Shown here in pieces: positions 1-6,768 of a stretch of 13,213 bases of DNA; the first letter of the stretch is position 1; the number at the start of each line of letters is the position of its first letter. The DNA comes from CAZEMR01 sp964513465 (lineage in GTDB: Bacteria; Bacteroidota; Ignavibacteria; Kapaibacteriales; UBA2268): assembly GCA_964513465.1 (NCBI GenBank), contig CAZEMR010000080.1:1-13213 (forward strand), given 5' to 3'. The notes below the pieces were generated by a model, which did no database searches, was not told the origin of the DNA, and worked only from the letters and a program-made list of their open reading frames with translations. A program made the position numbers and the translations under genes.

Positions 1-162
1 GTTGATGTCTTGGCGCTTTGCATCGGCGAATGAGTTGATATTCGTCGAACCCAGGAATTCCGCCCACCTTGCCAGATGATGACCATAGATAGCGCGGGTA
101 TTTTCCGAAAGGCCTTTTTCGAGCGAAATATAATGTATATATCCGCTCAATTCCCGCTTCAG
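1..162 (-). CDS. Xer-type tyrosine recombinase, N-terminal fragment (cut by window edge)
   Basis: The minus-strand frame reads through the window edge and encodes a typical N-terminal SAM-like core-binding domain of XerC/XerD recombinases. The hallmark is a helix ending in S-L-E-K followed by G-L-S-E-N-T-R-A-I-Y and then a W-A-E-F-L helix, which aligns by eye with E. coli XerD (LEK-NLAENT-AY). Such enzymes cut and rejoin DNA with a catalytic tyrosine, usually to resolve chromosome dimers at dif. The catalytic domain lies outside the window. The start is uncertain. No ATG or GTG exists in this frame after the upstream in-frame stop, only a CTG at 162 and a TTG at 150. An ATG at 194, overlapping the stop of the upstream HD gene (TAATG), is in a different frame and runs into TGA at 161-159. 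I list the CTG because it gives about the expected length before the conserved motif. XerC and XerD cannot be told apart here. Confidence 0.75.
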   Translation of the reverse strand, partial: MKRELSGYIHYISLEKGLSENTRAIYGHHLARWAEFLGSTNINSFADAKRQDIN

Positions 163-193
163 CCTGCCCGATAGGGATTCATTGCCGAGGACA

Positions 194-2425
194 TTATTTT
201 TCGCCGCCTTCCTCTTTGCCGGTCGGGATTTCCTTGTATTTAACGCGCTGATGAGACATCCCGTGAAGATTCTTCAGGCATGTTTCCTTGATTATCTGAA
301 GCTCCTTCATCGAGATCGGCGAATCGTCGAACTGGCGGTCGTCGAGCCGTTCGCGAATATTCTTTTCGATTGCCTGCTCGAGCTTTTCGTCGTTACTGCC
401 GATTACTCTCGAAAGCGCCTCGGCGCTGTCGCAGATCATCAGAATTGCGGTCTCCTTATTATTTGGCCGCGGGCCGGGATAGCGGAAATCCTTTTCGTCG
501 ACCTTTCCGGTCTGGGATTCCTCGAGCGCCTTTGCATAAAAATGCCTTATCAGCGTAGTGCCGTGGTGCATAGGTATGAAGTCGATAAGCCGCCGGGGCA
601 GCTTGTATTGCTTTGCAAGCTCGATGCCCTCTACGACGTGTTCCTTAATCGCATTGGCGCTCTTGCGCGGCGGCAAAAGGTCGTGCTTGCTGGTTTTTTC
701 CATTTGATTTTCTGCGAAATACTCCGGACGGGCTATCTTTCCGATGTCATGGAAATAAGTGCCCACCTTGGCCAGAATCGGATTGGCGTCGATTGCGTTT
801 GCGCATTTCTCTGCGAGCATCGCCACCGCAAGCGTATGCTGATAAGTGCCCGGCGAAATTTCGCTCATTTTTTGCAGCAGGGGGTGATTCAGATTGTCAT
901 ATTCCTTGATTCTCAGATCGGTGGCGACGTCGGAGATATGCTCGATCACCCACAAAAAGCCGAATGTGGCCACCGGCGAGATCGCCGCATTTACCAGCGA
1001 AAGGCTCAGTCGCTTGACGATTACCATGAAATCCACAGCCTGCTCGAAGCTGATTACGAATACCGAAATCATAAAGCCTATGAACACGAAAAATATCGAC
1101 TGATACATCTGGGTGCGGCTCTGGATATCGCGAACGGTGTAGGCCGCAAGAGTGCCGGTGAACATCATCACCAGGCCGGTGATGTAGTCATTGCCGCGAA
1201 TACCAGCCACCAGGAGCGACATCGTAACAGTGGCATAAAACGCAGTCCGCGAATCGAACACGATTGCGATCAGCATAGAAAACGCCGGCAGGAATATCAG
1301 ATATTCCAGCGGGAAGGTCGATGGTATCACCACAGATAACCAGGAGAGGAAGGATACCGCAATGAACATCGAGCAAATAATCGCCACCTCGACATTATCC
1401 GAGAAGATTTTTTTCCGGATAAATAATAAATATAATACCATTAAAACAATAATGAGTCCTGCGTGGCCGATTTTGCCGGTTATTACCTTCCAGCTAAGGA
1501 TATCCTCGCTTCGAAGATTCATCGAATTATAATATGACTTCAGCTTGCGTAGCTGCTTTGCCGAAATGATTTCGCCGGAGCTGACAATCGTCTCGCCCTC
1601 ATGAACAATGCCGATCGTGCGTGGCACGCTCCGGCGCGCCAGCTCTATGTTCTGCTCTGTCAGTTCGCCGGAATATATATAATTCGGATTCATCACCTTT
1701 GTGATAATTTCGAGCCCGATTGGCATCGAATTCTGCGAAACCCTGCTCAGCAATTCGTTTTTGACTTCATCCAGAAATGACTTGGCGTCCACAAGCGATG
1801 TGGCTTTCAGTATTTTCTGCGAATTCGGGGGTAGTTGCAGGATGATTTCGTGATGCTTAATCATCTCTTTTTCGTAGTTGACAAATCCGTTGCGATATGC
1901 CTCGATCAGCTCCTGGCGCAGAGTCTGGGCGATTGTCTTCGATTCGCGCCGCCGCTGATTGATCGAAAGCTCGCTGAATGGCTTGGTGACTTTTTCAGAG
2001 AAATAGCCGCTTGTTTTTTCGTTAATATCGGCTGCAAGTTCGGTCAGCTTATCGATCAGAGAATTGAGCCTTCGAAGCGACTGATCGATAACCTCCTGTT
2101 TGAAAATAAACACAGGCCGTGCCCGCTCGGCTGCTTTATCCATTTCCGCCTGGTATTCCTCCTCGGATTTATAAACCGGGAACGAAAAACGTGCCTCGAT
2201 AGTCTGGCCTTTGTATTCCTGGCCGACTACGATGTTTTTTTCCTTGGCGCGGTCTTCGACGTAGTCGATGCGCAGCACGAAAAACATGCCGCAGACAAGG
2301 ATAGTCAGCACGAAAAGCAGTATTTTGATATTCATGGAGTTACGCGGATCTTTACGGCGCGCTTCCTTGGGAATATTGCGTTTGCTGAGCAATTTTCTGA
2401 ATAATGTGGTTTTTGATTTAGCCAT
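194..2425 (-). CDS. pgpH: 7TM-HD phosphohydrolase, PgpH/YqfF family (cyclic di-AMP phosphodiesterase)
   Basis: A 743-residue integral membrane protein with the full architecture of the 7TMR-HD family. It has a short cytoplasmic N-terminus, a first membrane helix at about residues 32-52, a large extracytoplasmic 7TMR-HDED-like domain (about 60-300), a cluster of hydrophobic helices (about 318-495) and a cytoplasmic HD domain (about 505-725). Metal-binding residues visible are H530 (in GTYQHT), the H559-D560-I-G-K motif, H596, the H620-H621 pair and D666 in C-D-S-A-E-A. Characterised members (PgpH of Listeria) hydrolyse c-di-AMP to pApA, so this protein probably controls c-di-AMP level in response to an external signal; that is inferred from family. 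The length is normal and no key residue is missing. The ATG at 2425 lacks a clear Shine-Dalgarno. The stop overlaps an ATG of the downstream xer locus, suggesting one operon. Confidence 0.92.
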   Translation of the reverse strand: MAKSKTTLFRKLLSKRNIPKEARRKDPRNSMNIKILLFVLTILVCGMFFVLRIDYVEDRAKEKNIVVGQEYKGQTIEARFSFPVYKSEEEYQAEMDKAAERARPVFIFKQEVIDQSLRRLNSLIDKLTELAADINEKTSGYFSEKVTKPFSELSINQRRRESKTIAQTLRQELIEAYRNGFVNYEKEMIKHHEIILQLPPNSQKILKATSLVDAKSFLDEVKNELLSRVSQNSMPIGLEIITKVMNPNYIYSGELTEQNIELARRSVPRTIGIVHEGETIVSSGEIISAKQLRKLKSYYNSMNLRSEDILSWKVITGKIGHAGLIIVLMVLYLLFIRKKIFSDNVEVAIICSMFIAVSFLSWLSVVIPSTFPLEYLIFLPAFSMLIAIVFDSRTAFYATVTMSLLVAGIRGNDYITGLVMMFTGTLAAYTVRDIQSRTQMYQSIFFVFIGFMISVFVISFEQAVDFMVIVKRLSLSLVNAAISPVATFGFLWVIEHISDVATDLRIKEYDNLNHPLLQKMSEISPGTYQHTLAVAMLAEKCANAIDANPILAKVGTYFHDIGKIARPEYFAENQMEKTSKHDLLPPRKSANAIKEHVVEGIELAKQYKLPRRLIDFIPMHHGTTLIRHFYAKALEESQTGKVDEKDFRYPGPRPNNKETAILMICDSAEALSRVIGSNDEKLEQAIEKNIRERLDDRQFDDSPISMKELQIIKETCLKNLHGMSHQRVKYKEIPTGKEEGGEK

Positions 2426-2455
2426 TTTGAGTAATTTTCAGTTTGGAAATGTTGT

Positions 2456-2482
2456 ATTTTAGAAATATCTGACGAATGCCAA
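2456..2482 (-). promoter_or_regulatory. Possible sigma-70-like promoter for pgpH
   Basis: Read on the minus strand, TTGGCA (2482-2477) is followed after 15 nt by TAAAAT (2461-2456), about 30 nt upstream of the pgpH start codon. Each hexamer matches the classical consensus at five of six positions, but the 15 nt spacing is short and the region is AT-rich, so this may be chance. The 207 bp divergent spacer (2426-2632) must hold promoters for both flanking genes. Confidence 0.22.
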
Positions 2483-2559
2483 TATACATAATTTATTGAA
2501 AAAGTGCATAATCCCGATAAATTCATACGAAAAATGAATATGATTGTAACTTTTTCGCA

Positions 2560-2587
2560 GTACGACGTTTCTTTATAGATGTACGAC
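2560..2587 (+). promoter_or_regulatory. Direct repeat GTACGAC flanking a -10-like element
   Basis: The 7-mer GTACGAC occurs at 2560-2566 and again at 2581-2587, exactly 21 bp apart (two helical turns), upstream of the metallopeptidase start at 2633. Between the copies lies TATAGA (2574-2579), a possible -10 box without a good -35 partner. The spacing and position suit a regulator binding one face of DNA at the promoter, but the evidence is only this repeat. Confidence 0.3.
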
Positions 2588-2632
2588 CTGCATATTTCCA
2601 TGAACTTTCTTATTTTTCCTTAAAGGATATTT

Positions 2633-5548
2633 ATGAAAAAATTAATTCTACTCGCACTGATACTGGCGACCAGCGCGGGATTCGCAATGAATCCACAAAA
2701 AGACGAAGCCATAGTCAATCTACCGGCAGAAAATTTGTCAACATCGGAATTGATGGGAGCAGATCCCGCCAATCCCGTGGCGTGGAGCAAATTCATAGAA
2801 ACACACGGCCAGTGGCAGGCCGCATTTGGCCGCCATACCGGCACCCCGCATCGCGCTATCGGCAAGCCAATCACTATCGAGGGATACGAACAAATCAACG
2901 AATCGAATATCGAAGCAGCAGCCATGAAATTTCTGACCGACAACGAATCTGCTCTCGGAATCGACCCGGCTCAGCTACGGCTGGTGCGCGCGCGCGAAGT
3001 CCGTGGCCGCTGGTATGTGTCGTATGTTCAGACATATAAGGGGCTGGACGTTTTGCTCAGCGAAATCGAGCTCCGGATATTCAATAACGGCAATGTGATG
3101 GCATTCGGTGTGGATTATTACTCCGATATTAATATATCGGCAGTGCCCCAGATCGGCCCTGGCGCGGCTATGGAAGCAGCCCACGGCGGAATGGCGTATA
3201 ATCCCAAACGCGACCGTACGCTCTCGAATGGTGAAATGTATGTGCTGCCTTATGCCGATGGCGGCAAGATAAGCTATAAGCTGGTTTATAAGGCAATCGT
3301 AGAGACTAATGAACCCATTGGCAAATATATTACTTATGTGGATGCGAACAACGGCGCAGTGGTCTGGCGACGCAATCAGGTGATGAAGCTCGATACCAAA
3401 TTCAGCTCCGGCGGCGGAATCAAGGAAAAATCGCCAATGGATACTATCAGCAACGGCATCTTCAGGGATTTATATATTAAGGTCGGCTCAAGGGATTACA
3501 CCACCGACACCAACGGCCAGGCCGATGTCAATAACGAAGGCCCGATCACCGCAAAGCTGCAGGGACCCTATGTACGTGTAACCCCCGAGGACAGAGATGC
3601 GGCCTTCTATTCGTCCACCTTTACCCCCGGCGATGACAAGCATATAGAATGGAACGACGAAAATTCTGAGCTTTGCGAAAGAATCCTGTTCTATCATACC
3701 AATTACATTCATGATTATTATAAAAATCTGGATACTGACTTCGACGCCATGGACTTCCAGATGTGGGTCAGAATTCAATACGACGGCCAGATAACCAACG
3801 CCATGAGCGCTGGCGATATGCTCTATTTCATCGGCGCGGGCAATCCAGAACTCAGATTTGCAGAAAGCCCCTCGGTGCTATATCACGAATACGGCCACAG
3901 CATCAATCATTTCCTGTACGAGCAGGAAGGCTCCGAAGGCGGCATGGGCAACTCGTCGTGCAACGAGGCGCTGGCGGATATTACCTCCGCATTTATTCTT
4001 GACGACCCGATCATAGGGCGCGGCACATTTGCCGACGACCCCAATGAGTATATACGTAATGTGGACAATCTGAACCGCTTCCCGGATGACATTATCAACG
4101 AATCCCACCACGACGGCCTCATACTCGGCGGCGCTTTCTGGGATCTGAAAGAAGCCACCGACCTGGAGACCGCGCAGCATCTGGCGCACTTTGCCAGATA
4201 CGGCACCCCCGACGATATTAATACCGGCATTGCTTTTACCGAATGGTTCATCGAGGTGCTGGTCACCGATGACGACGACGGCAATCTGACCAACGGCACC
4301 ACCCACGCCGCGGAAATCATCGAATCGTTCAATAAGCATAATATCGGCACAGCGCTCTTTATGCTGGCTTCGTTCGATCATGATGAATTTGCCGATACCG
4401 AAGTTACCGATCATCCGTATATTCTGAACTTCGGACTCAGCGCATTCCCGATTGATGATGCCCAGCCCGAGAACGTCCGACTTGTATATTATATAAACGA
4501 TTCGAACGAGAAAAACGAAGCCGCCACTACCAAAACAGGCCCGGGCGAATACAGCGCGGTAATCCCCGCTCAGGATGCAGGCACCATCGTGCGTTATTAC
4601 TTTGTGGCCAACGACCCCGTCAGCGGCGAACTCATGAAATTCTCCCGAAAATTCTCAGGTTTCGACCCCTTCATCTTCGCGGTCGGATACGAAAATATCG
4701 TCGATCAGGACTTCGAACAGATCGACGGATGGCAGATATACGACGACGAAGACGACGCCACTCAGGGCCGCTGGGAAATCGCGGCGCCAGTGGGTATCGA
4801 ATACGGACCTTACCTGTTTCAGCCCGCATCGAATTACTCCCCGGATGGCACCAAATGCGCAGTGACAGGCTCGGGCGGAAGTATGCAGACTTTCAGCATG
4901 TATATGCCCAACGGCACCACCACTCTGAAATCGCCCATTTATGATTTCTCGAACGAGAACAATCTCGCAGTCGAATTCCAGGCATGGTTTTTTAATATGA
5001 ACCGCGTACCCGAAGATTCATTCAGCGGCTCTCTCAAATTAGAGATATCCTCGGACAGCGGCGCCACCTGGCGCTACCTCTGGTCGATAAAAGAATCCAC
5101 AGGGGACTGGTCGAAAATCATTGTACAGCTCGATAATGATCAGCTTAGCGACAAAATGCAATTCCGTTTCGTTGCCCGGGTCGTAAGATATTCCGGCATG
5201 CAGATGTCCTATACCGAAGCGCTGGTCGACGAATTTTACGTGATGAAGCCGATGATGATCAATTCCGTCGAATCCGGCGCCAATGCCGATTTGGCAGTCC
5301 GCGTATATCCCAATCCGGCGACCGAATACGTCAATTTTGAATATTCCGGATCGAGCGATGTCCGGCTGTCAATATTCGATTCAATGGGCAATCCCGTTGC
5401 ATCTCCGCAATCAATCGGCGGCTCCGGCGACATGATCTTCCGCTGGAACGGCTGTGACGCTACCGGCAGAAGGCTCCCCGCAGGCGCATATTTCTACCGG
5501 CTTGCAGGATCGTCCGAATCCCACAAGGGCAAATTGATTCTGGAATGA
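2633..5548 (+). CDS. Secreted M36-like (fungalysin-type) zinc metallopeptidase with T9SS sorting domain
   Basis: A 971-residue exported protein. Residues 1-18 form a signal peptide (cleavage likely after GFA). Residues about 75-135 resemble the FTP propeptide and about 175-247 a PepSY-like segment, both inhibitory/chaperone regions of thermolysin- and fungalysin-type enzymes. Next is a short beta-rich segment with T-T-D-T-N-G (about 265-330) resembling a carboxypeptidase-regulatory-like domain. The catalytic domain carries H418-E-Y-G-H422 and N-E445-A-L-A-D, matching the HExxH plus downstream Glu zinc site of gluzincins. H492/H493 may supply the later active-site His. Residues about 686-870 look like a jelly-roll/MAM-like adhesion domain. 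The C-terminus (about 883-971) is a T9SS type A sorting domain with YPNP at 892-895. Family knowledge predicts extracellular or surface-bound protein degradation. AAAGGA at 2622-2627 sets the start. It is followed by an intrinsic terminator, so it is probably monocistronic. M36 is favoured over M4 but not proven. Confidence 0.88.
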   Translation: MKKLILLALILATSAGFAMNPQKDEAIVNLPAENLSTSELMGADPANPVAWSKFIETHGQWQAAFGRHTGTPHRAIGKPITIEGYEQINESNIEAAAMKFLTDNESALGIDPAQLRLVRAREVRGRWYVSYVQTYKGLDVLLSEIELRIFNNGNVMAFGVDYYSDINISAVPQIGPGAAMEAAHGGMAYNPKRDRTLSNGEMYVLPYADGGKISYKLVYKAIVETNEPIGKYITYVDANNGAVVWRRNQVMKLDTKFSSGGGIKEKSPMDTISNGIFRDLYIKVGSRDYTTDTNGQADVNNEGPITAKLQGPYVRVTPEDRDAAFYSSTFTPGDDKHIEWNDENSELCERILFYHTNYIHDYYKNLDTDFDAMDFQMWVRIQYDGQITNAMSAGDMLYFIGAGNPELRFAESPSVLYHEYGHSINHFLYEQEGSEGGMGNSSCNEALADITSAFILDDPIIGRGTFADDPNEYIRNVDNLNRFPDDIINESHHDGLILGGAFWDLKEATDLETAQHLAHFARYGTPDDINTGIAFTEWFIEVLVTDDDDGNLTNGTTHAAEIIESFNKHNIGTALFMLASFDHDEFADTEVTDHPYILNFGLSAFPIDDAQPENVRLVYYINDSNEKNEAATTKTGPGEYSAVIPAQDAGTIVRYYFVANDPVSGELMKFSRKFSGFDPFIFAVGYENIVDQDFEQIDGWQIYDDEDDATQGRWEIAAPVGIEYGPYLFQPASNYSPDGTKCAVTGSGGSMQTFSMYMPNGTTTLKSPIYDFSNENNLAVEFQAWFFNMNRVPEDSFSGSLKLEISSDSGATWRYLWSIKESTGDWSKIIVQLDNDQLSDKMQFRFVARVVRYSGMQMSYTEALVDEFYVMKPMMINSVESGANADLAVRVYPNPATEYVNFEYSGSSDVRLSIFDSMGNPVASPQSIGGSGDMIFRWNGCDATGRRLPAGAYFYRLAGSSESHKGKLILE

Positions 5549-5583
5549 TGCTTTTAATTTATTAATCAAATTATTAATTTAAG

Positions 5584-5612
5584 CTCCCCGCTATCCGGCG
5601 GGGAGTTTTTTT
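5584..5612 (+). terminator. Intrinsic terminator after the metallopeptidase gene
   Basis: A perfect 8-bp GC-rich stem (CTCCCCGC at 5584-5591 paired with GCGGGGAG at 5598-5605), a 6-nt loop and an uninterrupted run of seven T (5606-5612). It lies 36 nt after the peptidase stop. The T-run ends only 20 nt before the rsmE start codon, so any promoter for rsmE placed upstream of it would transcribe through it. Confidence 0.9.
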
Positions 5613-5632
5613 GTGTTAACCAGGATAAAAAC

Positions 5633-6316
5633 ATGGAATGCCTTTATTCGCCCGAATTCGATAAAACTATGGAAGCGGTACCGCTCGACTCCGACGAACG
5701 CCGCCACCTGCGTGCGCTCAGGCTGCGCCCCGGCGACCGCGTAATGGTTACCAACGGCCGCGGACTAATAGCCGAGTGCCGCATCGAAGCTGGGGGCGCC
5801 GACCCCGTGCCGCTCGTCTTTTTGCCCGAATACGGCGAATCCAAAAATCCTCCCTCGCTGGCGCTGGGACTGCTTGCAGCCCGCGACCGATACGAATTCG
5901 CGCTCGAAAAAGCCGTCGAATTCGGAGCCGCGGATTTCTATCCATTAATTACACAATTCACTCAGGCGAAAGCGATAAAGCCAGGCCGGCTCCAGGCAAA
6001 GGCAATCGCAGCGATGAAGCAATGCAAACGCTCGCGTCTGATCAATATACATAAGGCGATGAAACTGGATGAATTAATAGATGAATTCCAAAAATATCCC
6101 ACAGTTGCCGTCGCCGATCCGGACGGCATGGATTTTACTGATATATATATACCCGGCCGGATTCTGGCAGTAGTAGGCCCCGAGGGCGGATTCTCCGAGG
6201 CCGAGCTGGAGATGCTGCGGGACAGCAATGCCCAATTTCTGCGGCTGGGCAATCGGAGGCTGCGCGCGGAAAGCGCCGCAATCGGTGCAATGGCGCTTAT
6301 TTCATTGCAAAAATAA
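5633..6316 (+). CDS. rsmE: 16S rRNA (uracil1498-N3)-methyltransferase RsmE
   Basis: A 227-residue SPOUT-class methyltransferase, slightly shorter than the usual 240-250. RsmE transfers a methyl group from S-adenosylmethionine to N3 of U1498 in the decoding region of 16S rRNA in assembled 30S subunits. Visible family marks are an N-terminal PUA-like segment with H-L-R-A-L-R-L-R-P-G-D (about 25-35), E-K-A-V-E-F-G-A (92-99), Q-C-K-R-S (130-134), the GPEGGF loop at 182-187 and the knotted SAM-binding end L-R-L-G-N-R-R-L-R-A-E-S-A (203-215). The start is supported by AGGA at 5622-5625, 7 nt before ATG. It stands alone rather than beside prmA, its common neighbour elsewhere. No promoter fits between the preceding terminator and the start, so it is served by read-through or by a promoter upstream of that hairpin. 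Confidence 0.94.
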   Translation: MECLYSPEFDKTMEAVPLDSDERRHLRALRLRPGDRVMVTNGRGLIAECRIEAGGADPVPLVFLPEYGESKNPPSLALGLLAARDRYEFALEKAVEFGAADFYPLITQFTQAKAIKPGRLQAKAIAAMKQCKRSRLINIHKAMKLDELIDEFQKYPTVAVADPDGMDFTDIYIPGRILAVVGPEGGFSEAELEMLRDSNAQFLRLGNRRLRAESAAIGAMALISLQK

Positions 6317-6405
6317 ATGCGGATTCATTGAAATAATTGATTACTTTAAAAAAAGTATTAAATTTGTAAAAAACAAATACTCATTAAAATTCTGTAATCG
6401 ATCCT

Positions 6406-6768
6406 ATGGAAGTTGATTGGTTCAAATGCGTCGGCGATGTCTGGTGCGAACTCAAAAAAGTCGACGTCAATCATGAATTCGTCAGCGAGTGCAACGGCGT
6501 TTATATCATCTGGTCGGGCAAGGGCAACGAGCGCGTAATCCTCAAGGTCGGATCGGGCAATATAAAGGAGCATATCCTTGCCAGCCGCGGCAATCTTGCG
6601 ATCAAGGCTTTCGAATACCATGGGCTCTATATCACATGGGCCGAGATCTCGCCGCTGCGCCGCACCGGGGTGGAGCTATACCTTCTGGATACGCTCGAAC
6701 CACGCATTATCGAAGACGTCCCCACCGCAATCAAAGCAAAAGTCAATCTGCCCTGGGATGATGATTAA
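6406..6768 (+). CDS. Small GIY-YIG-like domain protein
   Basis: A 120-residue protein made almost entirely of one GIY-YIG-like fold. G31-V-Y-I-I-W represents the GIY strand and K47-V-G-S-G-N-I the YIG strand. It is followed by a helix, a later strand G-L-Y-I-T-W (73-78), then E90 in a G-V-E-L-Y helix and an N-L-P-W end (114-117). GIY-YIG proteins are usually nucleases that use the motif Tyr, an Arg and a Glu. Here the second-motif tyrosine is Lys47, and the position usually held by the catalytic Arg appears to be His55, so catalysis is uncertain. The N-terminal W-F-K-C-V-G-D-V-W-C segment is a recognisable lead-in of a small family I recall from FCB genomes, annotated only as GIY-YIG nuclease-like. 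The ATG has no good Shine-Dalgarno. The 89 nt upstream is AT-rich and no promoter is convincing. Its stop abuts that of the converging TPR gene. Confidence 0.7.
   Translation: MEVDWFKCVGDVWCELKKVDVNHEFVSECNGVYIIWSGKGNERVILKVGSGNIKEHILASRGNLAIKAFEYHGLYITWAEISPLRRTGVELYLLDTLEPRIIEDVPTAIKAKVNLPWDDD

Noticed and set aside
182..1339. A 385-codon open frame on the plus strand opposite pgpH
   Set aside because: It lies wholly antisense to a clearly conserved 7TM-HD gene, its translation has no recognisable domain, and it is rich in residues expected from reversed codons. It is a shadow frame.
3878..4414. Minus-strand open frame of 178 codons inside the metallopeptidase catalytic region
   Set aside because: The sense strand carries the HEYGH motif and full domain; the antisense translation is low-complexity and lacks a ribosome site.
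6137..6152. TA-dinucleotide run (microsatellite-like) within rsmE
   Set aside because: It encodes alternating Ile and Tyr codons in frame of a conserved gene and is too short to be a phase-variable tract of note.
6362..6378. Hairpin ATTTGT / ACAAAT in the gap before the GIY-YIG-like gene, considered as the rsmE terminator
   Set aside because: Six AT-rich pairs with no following T-run on the plus strand; too weak to call a terminator or operator.
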